NCBI GenBank assembly: GCA_031368095.1
Contig: JANLQX010000206.1
Location: 1 to 7,853, forward strand
Length of the DNA stretch: 7,853 nucleotides
Source of the DNA: JANLQX01 sp031368095
Lineage (GTDB): Bacteria > Actinomycetota > Acidimicrobiia > Acidimicrobiales > JANYDT01
Direction of reading: 5' to 3'
In this document: piece by piece, positions 1 through 6,827 of the stretch
Numbering within the stretch: the stretch's first letter is position 1
Layout: every line of letters starts with the position of its first letter
Notes under the pieces: model-generated
The model's database searches: none
The model's input: only the letters and a program-made list of their open reading frames with translations
Told to the model about the DNA's origin: nothing
Translations under genes and position numbers: made by a program

Positions 1-1
1 G

Positions 2-2185
2 ATCGCCACCACGCAGATGGAGGCGACCGACGCGCGCCGAGCGTTCCCATGCTGGGACGAGCCCGATGCCAAAGCCGTCTTCGCCATCACGCTCATCGTC
101 GCCGCGTCGTTGATGGCGGTGTCGAATATGCACGAGGTGTCATCATCCACGTTGGCGAGTGGAAAGCGGGCCGTGAGGTTCGCCGACACGCCGATCATGT
201 CGGCCTATCTCGTGTGCATGGTGGTCGGCGATCTGCAAGCCACCGAACCGATCGATGTGGGCGGGATCCCCCTTCGCGTGATCGCCCGTCCCGGCCGCCA
301 AGCTCAGGCGGCTTTCGCCTTGGAGATCGGCGCATTCGCGCTGCAGTATTTCCAGGATTGGTACGGGATTGCCTACCCGGGCACGAAGATGGATCTCATC
401 GCCACGCCGGACTTTGCCTTCGGTGCAATGGAGAACCTCGGGGCGGTCACGTTTCGTGAAGCACTGCTTCTCGTCGACGAAACGAAAGCGTCGAAACCCG
501 AGTTGGAGCGAATTGCCGATGTTGTGGCGCACGAGATTGCCCACATGTGGTTCGGCGATCTCGTCACCATGAAGTGGTGGAACGGTCTCTGGCTGAACGA
601 GGCCTTCGCCACATTCGCCGAGGTGTCCTGTGTGGCCAAGTTCCGCCCGGAGTGGGACCGTTGGACGAGCTTCGCAATCTACCGGTCGATGGCCCAACAG
701 GTCGATGCCCTCCACAGCACCCGCCCCATCGAGTTCCCGGTGATCTCGCCGAGCGATGCCGACGCCATGTTCGACGTGCTCACCTACGAGAAGGGGGCGT
801 CGGTCCTTCGCATGCTGGAGCAATACCTCGGTGAGGAACAGTTCCGTTTGGGCGTGAAGCATTACCTCGAGACCCATGCCTTCGCCAACGCCGAAACAAC
901 CGACCTCTGGGACGCCATCGAGCACATCACCGGCGAACCGGTCCGCCGGCTCATGGATAGTTGGATTCTGCAGGGGGGCTTCCCGATCGTGCGCGCCAGT
1001 CGCAACGACGACGGAGCCCTCACGCTGGCCCAGACGCCGTTCACCTACCTCACCGAGGGCGACGACGCCAGGACATGGGACATTCCGGTCCTGTACCGAC
1101 AGCTTGGCGCCGCCACCACGGAGGCCACGTCGGTCCTGCTCGGCGCCGCCCCGACCACCATCGGCCTTGCTTCCGGCGCAACGACAGGGGTGATCGTCAA
1201 CGCCGGCGGCCACGGGTTCTACCGGGTCCACTACGACGACGCCCTGGCCCAGGACGTCCAAGGCGCCTTCGCCACGCTCGAACCGGTCGAGCGATACGGC
1301 GTCGTCTCCGATACCTGGGCGAGCGTCCTTGCCGGTACCGCCACGATTGCCTCGTTCCTCAACGTTGTCCGCGCCCTCGGGAACGAGCGTGACCCCAACG
1401 TCTGGTCGGTCACCATTGCCGGACTTCGCCGACTCGATGCCATTGTCGACGACGCTTCCCGTCCTGCGCTGCAGACGCTGACTCGAGATTTACTCCGACC
1501 GATCGTGGAGGAACTGGGCACCAGCCGGCGCGCCGACGAGAGCCCGTTGACCTCGGCCCTTCGGGGGATGGTCACCGAAGCTCTCGGCAACATCGGCGAC
1601 GACGCCGGTGTTGGTGATCGGGCTGGCGCGATGTTCGATCGGGTCGTGGCCGACGACGGCTCCGTCGATCCGGACCTCGGCCCGGCTCTGCTCTCCGTGG
1701 CCGCCGTGCACGGTGACGCAGCTCGGTATGCGCGCATAGCTCTTGCCCGAAAGGCGGCAACGTCGCCGCAGGCCGAGCTTCGCTTCCTCCATGCCCTCGG
1801 CGAGTTCAGTGACCCGGCGCTCGTCGACACCACTCTGCAGAGCATGTTGAGTGACGAGGTGCGAACCCAGGACGCTCCGTATGCGTTGCTTCGCATGCTT
1901 GGTTCACGACGCAACGGTGCCAGCACATGGGCGTTTGTCCGAGACCATTGGGAGGCAATCGTGGCGCGGCTTCCCGAGGCGTCGATGCCGCGCATGCTCG
2001 AAGGAATCACCACGCTCACGTCGGAACCGTCGGCCACCGAGATCGAGACGTTCTTCACCAGCGGCCCCGGTGCGGCGTTCGCCAAGGGTAGGAAGACCAT
2101 GTCGCAGCATCTCGAGCGGCTTCGGGTCCAGCGCCGACTCGCCGGTCGTTCAGCCGAGATCGCCGCCGCGCTTGCGGCCCCGTAG
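2..2185 (+). CDS. M1 family zinc aminopeptidase (5'-truncated by window edge)
   Basis: This enzyme removes N-terminal residues from peptides with a catalytic zinc, in the cytoplasm; no signal peptide can be judged because the true N-terminus lies outside the window. The frame is open from base 2 and begins inside the family's conserved TQ-x-E-x-TDARRAFPCWDEP segment, so ATG 17 is internal and roughly 100-150 residues are missing. Numbering from ATG 17, the exopeptidase motif GAMEN is at 136-140, the zinc site HEIAH at 172-176 with the third ligand Glu195 (HExxH-x18-E), and the transition-state tyrosine is Tyr257 in YEKG. Residues from about 395 to 710 form a helical C-terminal region typical of ERAP1_C-like domains. 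All catalytic residues are present, so the enzyme should be active. The stop lies 12 bp before the asparaginase gene, suggesting co-transcription. The family is certain; PepN orthology is not established. Confidence 0.96.
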   Translation: MATTQMEATDARRAFPCWDEPDAKAVFAITLIVAASLMAVSNMHEVSSSTLASGKRAVRFADTPIMSAYLVCMVVGDLQATEPIDVGGIPLRVIARPGRQAQAAFALEIGAFALQYFQDWYGIAYPGTKMDLIATPDFAFGAMENLGAVTFREALLLVDETKASKPELERIADVVAHEIAHMWFGDLVTMKWWNGLWLNEAFATFAEVSCVAKFRPEWDRWTSFAIYRSMAQQVDALHSTRPIEFPVISPSDADAMFDVLTYEKGASVLRMLEQYLGEEQFRLGVKHYLETHAFANAETTDLWDAIEHITGEPVRRLMDSWILQGGFPIVRASRNDDGALTLAQTPFTYLTEGDDARTWDIPVLYRQLGAATTEATSVLLGAAPTTIGLASGATTGVIVNAGGHGFYRVHYDDALAQDVQGAFATLEPVERYGVVSDTWASVLAGTATIASFLNVVRALGNERDPNVWSVTIAGLRRLDAIVDDASRPALQTLTRDLLRPIVEELGTSRRADESPLTSALRGMVTEALGNIGDDAGVGDRAGAMFDRVVADDGSVDPDLGPALLSVAAVHGDAARYARIALARKAATSPQAELRFLHALGEFSDPALVDTTLQSMLSDEVRTQDAPYALLRMLGSRRNGASTWAFVRDHWEAIVARLPEASMPRMLEGITTLTSEPSATEIETFFTSGPGAAFAKGRKTMSQHLERLRVQRRLAGRSAEIAAALAAP

Positions 2186-2197
2186 GCCAGGTCCAGG

Positions 2198-3163
2198 GTG
2201 CCCGAGCCCCTCGTCGAAGTCACCCGTGGGACCGAGATCGAAAGCGCGCATAGCGGATCGCTGGTCGTTCTGAGTCCGGGCGGAAACCCGATCCTCACCG
2301 CCGGTGATCCGGCGGCTCCGATGTTTCCTCGATCGGCACTCAAGCCACTCCAGGCGGTTGCCCTGGTCCGCCTTGGGCTCAGTCTTCCATCGCCCCTTCT
2401 CGCCCTCGCCGCCGCAAGTCATTCCGGCGAGGACTTCCACGTCGACGGTGTGCGCGCCATCCTGTCGACGGTTGGGCTCAGCGAGTCGAGTCTGGAAAAC
2501 GTCCCCGGTCTTCCGTATGGCGATGACGAACGACTGCATTCCTATTTACGCGCCGGTGGCCAACCGAGTCGCATTATGCACAACTGTTCAGGAAAGCACG
2601 CCGCCATGGTGGCAACCTGTGCCACGAACGGCTGGCCGACCCACGGCTACTGCGATGTTCACCACCCACTCGCCGCCTCCATCCTGGCCGAGTGCGCAGA
2701 TATCGCCGGTGAGCCTCTGGGCTTCGTTGGTGTCGACGGTTGCGGTGCTCCAGCGCCGCAACTCTCTCTCTCCGCCCTGGCTCGCGCCTACCAACGGATA
2801 GGCACCGCCGACTCGGAGTCGCCGGAGGGCTTGGTTGCGTCGGCCATCCGGTCGAACCCGGAGATGGTCGGCGGCACTCGGCGCGACGTCACCGATCTCA
2901 TGCAGGCCTGCCCCGGCCTCCTCGCAAAGGACGGAGCGGAGGGAGTCCTCGCTGGCGTGAGCCAATCAGGCCATGCGTTTGCCCTCAAACTGGCCGACGG
3001 CGCCAGCCGCGGCCGCGTGACCGTGGCGGTGGCGGTCCTTCGGGCGCTCGGCATCACCGTCGACGAGTCCCGCCTTCAACCGGAGTCCGTGCTGAGCGGC
3101 GCGCGCGTCGTCGGTGAGATCCGCGTGAGTGCCTGGCTGACGGACCGCCTCCGTCAGATTTGA
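2198..3163 (+). CDS. L-asparaginase II family protein (ReAV-like)
   Basis: The protein is predicted to hydrolyse L-asparagine to aspartate and ammonia in the cytoplasm. It belongs to the asparaginase II family typified by Rhizobium etli ReAV, which is unrelated to E. coli AnsA/AnsB. The 321-residue length is normal for the family. Visible landmarks are the N-terminal VTRG-x-x-x-ES block, the catalytic Ser-x-x-Lys in FPRSALKPLQ (Ser46, Lys49), the CSGKHAAM block (Cys130, Lys133, His134) and Cys182 in VDGCGAPAP. These match the Ser/Lys pair and the Cys/Lys zinc-site residues described for ReAV. A KDGAEGV block follows at 244-250. The GTG start sits 12 bp after the aminopeptidase stop; an AGG at 2189-2191 is a weak ribosome site. 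Placement behind an aminopeptidase fits peptide and amino-acid catabolism, which is inference. Confidence 0.92.
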   Translation: MPEPLVEVTRGTEIESAHSGSLVVLSPGGNPILTAGDPAAPMFPRSALKPLQAVALVRLGLSLPSPLLALAAASHSGEDFHVDGVRAILSTVGLSESSLENVPGLPYGDDERLHSYLRAGGQPSRIMHNCSGKHAAMVATCATNGWPTHGYCDVHHPLAASILAECADIAGEPLGFVGVDGCGAPAPQLSLSALARAYQRIGTADSESPEGLVASAIRSNPEMVGGTRRDVTDLMQACPGLLAKDGAEGVLAGVSQSGHAFALKLADGASRGRVTVAVAVLRALGITVDESRLQPESVLSGARVVGEIRVSAWLTDRLRQI

Positions 3164-3193
3164 CGGTTGGCGGTCGGTATGGTCTCAGGGCAT

Positions 3194-3589
3194 ATGGCTG
3201 CGTCCTCGTTCGACCTTGTAACGCTGACCTGTGGTGACCCGCGATTCCTGGCGAAGTTCTGGTGTGCGGCGTTGGATCTTGTGATTGGTGAGGACGAGGA
3301 CGACGGCCGCTGGCTCATGTTGTCCGACCAAAGAGGTGGGCGGCGCCTTGGCCTTCAGCGAACGGTCGGAGCGCCCGCCGAGGCAACGCCGAGAATGCAC
3401 CTTGACCTGCGATGCAGGGCCTCGGCGTTCGACTCCGAGCTCATTCGATTCCAGCAGCTAGGTGCTCGCCTCGTCGAGCCATCCCGGTTGGAACCCTATG
3501 GGTGCATTGCCAACCTCATCGACCCCGCCGGCCATCCTTTTGATCTGTGCGCATACGATGATCCCGAGCCAGGATTCGAGAATCCCTAG
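3194..3589 (+). CDS. VOC / glyoxalase-fold protein
   Basis: This is a 131-residue protein of the vicinal oxygen chelate fold, most like the glyoxalase-6 type found widely in actinobacteria. Substrate and reaction are unknown. Two beta-alpha-beta-beta-beta halves can be read: DLVTLTCGDPRFLAKFW (7-23) opens the first and MHLDLRC (68-74) opens the second, which ends with DPAGHPFDLC (110-119). His69 is a candidate metal ligand. The usual C-terminal glutamate in the DP-x-GN-x-F motif is replaced by histidine/aspartate here, so metal binding cannot be assumed. I chose ATG 3194 because the fold begins a few residues later. ATG 3179 and TTG 3167 are in-frame alternatives, and none of the three has a good ribosome site. 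The gene starts 30 bp after the asparaginase and is probably the last gene of the operon. Its stop shares bases with the convergent cyclase stop. Confidence 0.85.
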   Translation: MAASSFDLVTLTCGDPRFLAKFWCAALDLVIGEDEDDGRWLMLSDQRGGRRLGLQRTVGAPAEATPRMHLDLRCRASAFDSELIRFQQLGARLVEPSRLEPYGCIANLIDPAGHPFDLCAYDDPEPGFENP

Positions 3590-4119
3590 GAAGCGACCGG
3601 CTCCACGCAGCTACTCAGGCACACGATTGGAACGAGGTGGGCCAACCCTCGTACCTCCACGGCTCCCATGGGCTCAATGTTCGCCTCAGCCGGGGCGTAG
3701 TCGGCAAGTTCGGCGGTCACGAGTGTCTGACCGGGTAGCGCGTCGGTACAAAGCCGACTGGCCAGATTGACGGGGGTCCCGATGTAGTCGTCACCCTCGA
3801 AGAGAATGACCATGCCCGCCGCAATCCCGGCTCGGAGCGGGAGCGGAAAACCGGACTCAGCCAGACGCATCTCGATATCGAGAACCGCGGCCACCAACGG
3901 GCCGGTATCGACACACACGAACATGGCTCCGTCGCCAAGCCACTTGTCGACGCGCACGCCGTGGTGCGACGCGACCTCCCGGACGACAACTCGAAACTCA
4001 GCCAGCCGGGCGACCGACGCCGCGTCGCCCTGCTGGTCGGTGAAGGAGGTGAACCCCGAGATGTCGATGAAGCCGAACGTCCGAGCGACCCGGGTTACCG
4101 GGTTCTGGCCACCGCTCAT
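3586..4119 (-). CDS. Class III adenylate/guanylate cyclase, single catalytic domain
   Basis: It is predicted to make a cyclic nucleotide from an NTP, most likely cAMP. Numbered from the chosen ATG (177 residues), the metal-binding aspartates are Asp19 in FGFIDISGFT and Asp63 in KWLGDGAMF. The base-specifying pair is Lys59 and Asp111 (DYIGTPVN), the combination usual for adenylate rather than guanylate cyclases. Transition-state residues are Asn118 and Arg122 in VNLASR. The full catalytic set is therefore present. Class III cyclases act as dimers. There is no membrane segment, HAMP, GAF or receiver domain, so it is a bare soluble domain. The start is uncertain: ATG 4119 has GGAG nine bases upstream, while ATGs at 4134 and 4125 and TTG 4218 are in frame. 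TTG 4218 is less likely because the added residues look non-domain and would run through a perfect palindrome. The stop overlaps that of the convergent VOC gene. Confidence 0.9.
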   Translation of the reverse strand: MSGGQNPVTRVARTFGFIDISGFTSFTDQQGDAASVARLAEFRVVVREVASHHGVRVDKWLGDGAMFVCVDTGPLVAAVLDIEMRLAESGFPLPLRAGIAAGMVILFEGDDYIGTPVNLASRLCTDALPGQTLVTAELADYAPAEANIEPMGAVEVRGLAHLVPIVCLSSCVEPVAS

Positions 4120-4145
4120 CGTCATGGACTCCATCCTGAGCAGTG

Positions 4146-4151
4146 ACGCTA
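4146..4151 (-). promoter_or_regulatory. Possible -10 element for the cyclase gene
   Basis: On the minus strand this reads TAGCGT, which fits the loose actinobacterial -10 pattern TANNNT. It lies 26 bases upstream of ATG 4119 and 11 bases upstream of ATG 4134. No good -35 is visible; its place would fall inside the 26-bp palindrome. This is a weak call based on position alone. Confidence 0.2.
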
Positions 4152-4157
4152 CCAAGG

Positions 4158-4183
4158 AGCCCGCCTCACGCGTGAGGCGGGCT
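4158..4183. promoter_or_regulatory. Perfect 26-bp palindrome (operator or hairpin)
   Basis: Two 13-bp arms, AGCCCGCCTCACG and its exact complement, meet with no unpaired base; as RNA this is an 11-bp stem with a CGCG tetraloop. It lies 38 bp upstream of the preferred cyclase start and just upstream of a possible -10. Neither side has a T-run, so it is not a classic intrinsic terminator, though actinobacterial terminators often lack one. Two readings are open: an operator for a dimeric regulator of the cyclase, or a terminator for transcripts arriving from the leftward molybdopterin gene. Confidence 0.5.
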
Positions 4184-4235
4184 GCAGTTCTCACCGCCGA
4201 CCGGTCATGAGCGATCAATCACCAACGCCCGCTCG

Positions 4236-4397
4236 GCGCGCCCATCGGGCCGCCCAGCGCGCAGATCGACACCCGTGCCGCGCACATCGGCCGAAAACGC
4301 TCCGGGCATCGCCAAAACGGACCGATGTGCGCGCTATTCGGTCGGAGGTGCGCGCATTGGCGACGGAGGTGCGCGCTGTGGATCGGCAGCGGCGCGG
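4236..4397. repeat. Dyad-symmetric array of GCGCGC motifs at 21-bp spacing
   Basis: Hexamers GCGCGC or one-base variants begin at 4236, 4257, 4278, then 4329, 4350, 4371 and 4392. Spacing within each group is exactly 21 bp. The first three are each followed two bases later by ATCG. The 4329 copy is instead preceded by CGAT two bases earlier, so the flanks flip orientation between halves. Bases 4279-4290 and 4322-4333 form a perfect 12-bp inverted repeat. The six inner motifs are symmetric about position 4306. Sequence between motifs is only weakly conserved, apart from CGGAGGTGCGCGC shared by the copies at 4350 and 4371. Twenty-one base pairs is two turns of B-DNA, so every motif within a half faces the same side of the helix. 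The function is unknown; protein binding or a degenerate tandem repeat are both possible. Confidence 0.65.
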
Positions 4398-4433
4398 GGC
4401 TGCGCGGACTTGCGTGCGCCCTGGGCGACGCAG

Positions 4434-4490
4434 CTAGGACAGGATCACGGCAAGGAGCATCAGCCACGCTGCGTTGATGAGAACGCTCAT
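4434..4490 (-). CDS. Possible 18-residue hydrophobic micropeptide (doubtful)
   Basis: The leftward frame from ATG 4490 encodes MSVLINAAWLMLLAVILS and a TAG stop. It is almost wholly hydrophobic, like a minimal membrane helix. It lies downstream of the oxidoreductase on the same strand. The nearest ribosome-site-like string, AGGA, is 14 bases upstream, which is too far. A frame this short with this composition can arise by chance, and the start lies in the 4476-4491 hairpin. It is recorded because frames of this size are easily missed. Confidence 0.12.
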   Translation of the reverse strand: MSVLINAAWLMLLAVILS

Positions 4491-4557
4491 CTGGCAACAG
4501 TATTTCCTGCCAGCAGCCGTGTGGCGGATGGCACATCACCCGGGCAAGACCGCCTGG

Positions 4558-6780
4558 CTATCCGGCCTTGCGGACGTGCACCGGAATGGCGCTCATGAGC
4601 GGGAGGCCGGTGATGGGGTCATAGGCCGACGCCGCGTCGCTGAGTCGGCCAGTGGTGTCACCGAGTGTGTAGGGATCGCTCGTCGGACCGCGGTCGCCAG
4701 GAAGGTCACCCCAGGCGTGGGCCATCGACACGGTGCCGACCTTCACGTCGGGCGACGACTTGGCCACGGCCCGCACCGATCCCTTCGTCGAGGTGATTTC
4801 CAGCAGATCACCGTCAACGGCTTCCCAGGCGACGAGGTCGTCCGGATGTACGTGCGCATACGAGGTGGTCTCCTTCTTTCGCAACACCTCAAGCTCACGC
4901 CCGGCGGAGTTCAAGACTCCCTTAAGCCGGCGGGACGCCATGCGATGGGTGTAGACGAGCGCGTCGAACCCGTCGAGATTCTCGTACGAGCTGGCCGAAG
5001 CACGGATGCCGCGGATCTCCTCGAAAACCCCATCGGGGACGAGCTGGAATCGCGCGGCGGCATCGTCGTCGGGTGGCAGCACCGCCATCCGCAGGTCATC
5101 GTGCACCACTCCCCCGACCTGCGTCCGCATCTCCGACCAAGGTACGCGCACATATGGATAGCTACGCTCGAGAATATCGTTGCCCGAGACGACCTCGTCG
5201 GGCTTGATGGCCCCGCCGGGTAGATCGAGGGTGAGTCCCATACGCTTGGCCAGCTCCACGAACAGCCCGGCTTCGTCGACCATGCCATCGTCGGCTTCGA
5301 GCACCGCATCGGTATACATCACGTAGGAGTCCTCCCACCAGCGATCGACGTTCGTCGGCACGTCGGGGCGTTCCAGGCTCAGCTTCGACGGGATCACGTA
5401 GTCCGCCAGCCGCGCCGTGGCCGACACGGTGATGTCGAGGGCCACATGGAGGTCGAGGGACTCCAGCGCCCGGATGACGTTGGCCTGATCCGGCCACGCC
5501 ACCACGGGGTTGCCGCCGACGGTGAACAGTGAGCGAATCTGTCCTTCGCCGGGCAAAAGAATTTCGTCGGCCAGCGCCGCCGTTGGACCTTGCCCGACGA
5601 TGGTGTGCAGGCCCTTGACTCGCGCCGCAGGCCCGTTGGTGAGCAGTTCCGGACGAGGCGCGTTCACCTGCGCCTTGGGTGGTCGCGGCTTCTCGTTCAG
5701 CGACAGCACACCGGTCGGGCACTGCACCATCTCGCCTTCGCGGGCGTAACGGCCGCCGATCACGTTGAAGGACTGCACGAGGTGTTCGAGCAGCGTGCCG
5801 TGGGGCGCCATGTTCGGTCCGGTGCCGCACATGGCGGTTCCTCGTGGTCCCGACGCGAACATCCGCGCCGCGGCCACGATCTGCTCCGCAGGAACCCCGG
5901 TACGCGCCGCCGCCCAGTCGAGGTCGTAGTCGGCGATCGCCTCGTGCAAGCGGTCGAGTCCGTCGACCCAGCGGTCGCAGAACTCCACGTCGAGCAGACC
6001 CTCATCGAGGATCACCTTGATCATGGCGCCGAGCAGCGTCGGATCCTCGCCGGGCGTGATCTGCAGATGGATGTCAGCGAGCATGGCCGTCTCGGTGCGA
6101 CGAGGGTCGATCACGATCACCTTGACGCCGCGCTTCTTCGCCTGCTTGAGCGCCGCCAACGGGTTGATGAACGTGGGTCCGCCAGCTTGGGCGAACATCG
6201 ACACGACCACGTTGGAGCCGACCACGAGCGACACGTCGGCGGTCGACCACCCCTGCATGCCGGCGGCCCACGTGCCGAGACGAATCGGGGTGACGAGCTT
6301 GCCGGGCTGATCGATGGTGATCGACGTGTAGAACGAAGGCGAGCCGGTGGCCTTGTGAAAGGCACGAATCACCGGATGGGCGGCGGCGTTCTGGAACGTC
6401 GCCGTTCCGCAGTACGAAGCCATTGAGCGCGGCCCGTGCTCGTTGAGCAACGTCATCAGACGCTCGGCGATCTCATCCAACGCCAGTGACGTGGGCATCG
6501 GCGTGAACGAGCCATCGGCGTTGCGCTTCAACGCCGTACGGAGGCGCTCCGGGTTGTGGTGCTGGGTACCGAGGTTTCGCCCCTTGATGCAGGTGTACGC
6601 GCCGAAGAGAGGATCGTTGCTATCACCGCGCACCGCCACAACGGTGTTGTCGACCACATCGATCTCCATCGGACACGCCGCATGACAGAACCGGCAGAAC
6701 GTCCGGTGCGTCACCGCAGCGGCGGGCTGGGCTCTGTTGACCTGATCGGTCTCGATCAAGTCGGTCGTCTGTACCGACAC
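4558..6780 (-). CDS. Molybdopterin oxidoreductase, DMSO-reductase superfamily, with N-terminal 4Fe-4S site
   Basis: This is a 740-residue catalytic subunit expected to bind one [4Fe-4S] cluster and a Mo or W bis-pterin guanine dinucleotide cofactor. The cluster motif is Cys29-x2-Cys32-x3-Cys36-x27-Cys64, followed by Lys66 in CIKG, the conserved electron-relay position. Cofactor-binding blocks include VIDPRRTETAMLAD (223-236) and ITPGEDP (241-247). The last 130 or so residues form the pterin dinucleotide-binding beta-barrel. There is no twin-arginine signal, so it is probably cytoplasmic. Where formate dehydrogenases carry Sec or Cys as metal ligand, this protein appears to have SITIDQPGK (153-161) with no Cys, so a formate dehydrogenase name is not justified. 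The GTG start is supported by GGAGG six bases upstream. No FeS, diaphorase or membrane-anchor subunit is encoded in the window, so substrate and electron partner are unknown. Confidence 0.92.
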   Translation of the reverse strand: MSVQTTDLIETDQVNRAQPAAAVTHRTFCRFCHAACPMEIDVVDNTVVAVRGDSNDPLFGAYTCIKGRNLGTQHHNPERLRTALKRNADGSFTPMPTSLALDEIAERLMTLLNEHGPRSMASYCGTATFQNAAAHPVIRAFHKATGSPSFYTSITIDQPGKLVTPIRLGTWAAGMQGWSTADVSLVVGSNVVVSMFAQAGGPTFINPLAALKQAKKRGVKVIVIDPRRTETAMLADIHLQITPGEDPTLLGAMIKVILDEGLLDVEFCDRWVDGLDRLHEAIADYDLDWAAARTGVPAEQIVAAARMFASGPRGTAMCGTGPNMAPHGTLLEHLVQSFNVIGGRYAREGEMVQCPTGVLSLNEKPRPPKAQVNAPRPELLTNGPAARVKGLHTIVGQGPTAALADEILLPGEGQIRSLFTVGGNPVVAWPDQANVIRALESLDLHVALDITVSATARLADYVIPSKLSLERPDVPTNVDRWWEDSYVMYTDAVLEADDGMVDEAGLFVELAKRMGLTLDLPGGAIKPDEVVSGNDILERSYPYVRVPWSEMRTQVGGVVHDDLRMAVLPPDDDAAARFQLVPDGVFEEIRGIRASASSYENLDGFDALVYTHRMASRRLKGVLNSAGRELEVLRKKETTSYAHVHPDDLVAWEAVDGDLLEITSTKGSVRAVAKSSPDVKVGTVSMAHAWGDLPGDRGPTSDPYTLGDTTGRLSDAASAYDPITGLPLMSAIPVHVRKAG

Positions 6781-6786
6781 CGCATA

Positions 6787-6791
6787 CCTCC
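6787..6791 (-). promoter_or_regulatory. Strong ribosome binding site deciding the oxidoreductase start
   Basis: GGAGG on the minus strand lies six bases before GTG 6780. An ATG at 6783-6785 is closer to it but only one base away and out of frame, so the GTG is the start. This is the clearest Shine-Dalgarno sequence in the window. Confidence 0.8.
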
Positions 6792-6813
6792 GTGGGGGAA
6801 TTGAGCTGCCCGG

Positions 6814-6819
6814 ACCCTA
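6814..6819 (-). promoter_or_regulatory. Possible -10 element for the oxidoreductase gene
   Basis: TAGGGT on the minus strand fits TANNNT and would place the transcript start about 25 bases before the GTG, with the GGAGG inside the leader. No matching -35 was found, so this is tentative. Confidence 0.2.
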
Positions 6820-6827
6820 CCGGACAC

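Larger units (their letters stand above)
4184..4557. other. Gene-poor spacer between two leftward genes
   Basis: No convincing gene is seen here. The stretch holds the 21-bp motif array (4236-4397). Between the array and the oxidoreductase stop there are two small hairpins: GATGAG-AACG-CTCATC at 4476-4491, and CTGGCA/TGCCAG at 4491-4496 and 4508-4513 with an 11-base loop. They sit 45 to 82 bases after the oxidoreductase stop and could mark its transcript end, but neither has a T-run in the leftward direction. A rightward open frame at 4207-4437 (76 codons, very arginine-rich) mostly restates the DNA repeat and is not called as a gene. Confidence 0.6.

Noticed and set aside
143..1261. Long leftward open frame opposite the aminopeptidase
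   Set aside because: It is antisense to clear M1 catalytic motifs, has no recognisable domain, and is the kind of open frame expected opposite a high-GC gene.
1231..2343. Leftward 370-codon open frame over the aminopeptidase C-terminus and asparaginase start
   Set aside because: It spans two well-supported rightward genes, is rich in Arg/Ser/Ala in a way typical of GC-driven shadow frames, and shows no domain.
4158..4183. Classic Rho-independent terminator
   Set aside because: The stem is strong but no T-run follows on either strand, so I kept it as a palindrome of unknown role.
4120..4218. N-terminal extension of the cyclase from TTG 4218
   Set aside because: There is no ribosome site before the TTG, the added residues do not belong to the domain, and the extension would translate a perfect palindrome. 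Downstream ATGs, one with GGAG at nine bases, are better.
4236..4397. CRISPR-like periodic array
   Set aside because: The period is 21 bp with only a six-base core conserved. There are no 25-40 bp repeats, no unique spacers of matching length and no cas genes.
5590..6426. Rightward 278-codon open frame inside the oxidoreductase
   Set aside because: It is antisense to the conserved pterin-binding domain; its Arg/His/Gly-rich composition is typical of a shadow frame.
4558..6780. Selenocysteine-type formate dehydrogenase
   Set aside because: The reading frame contains no internal TGA, and the expected Sec/Cys position shows neither residue.
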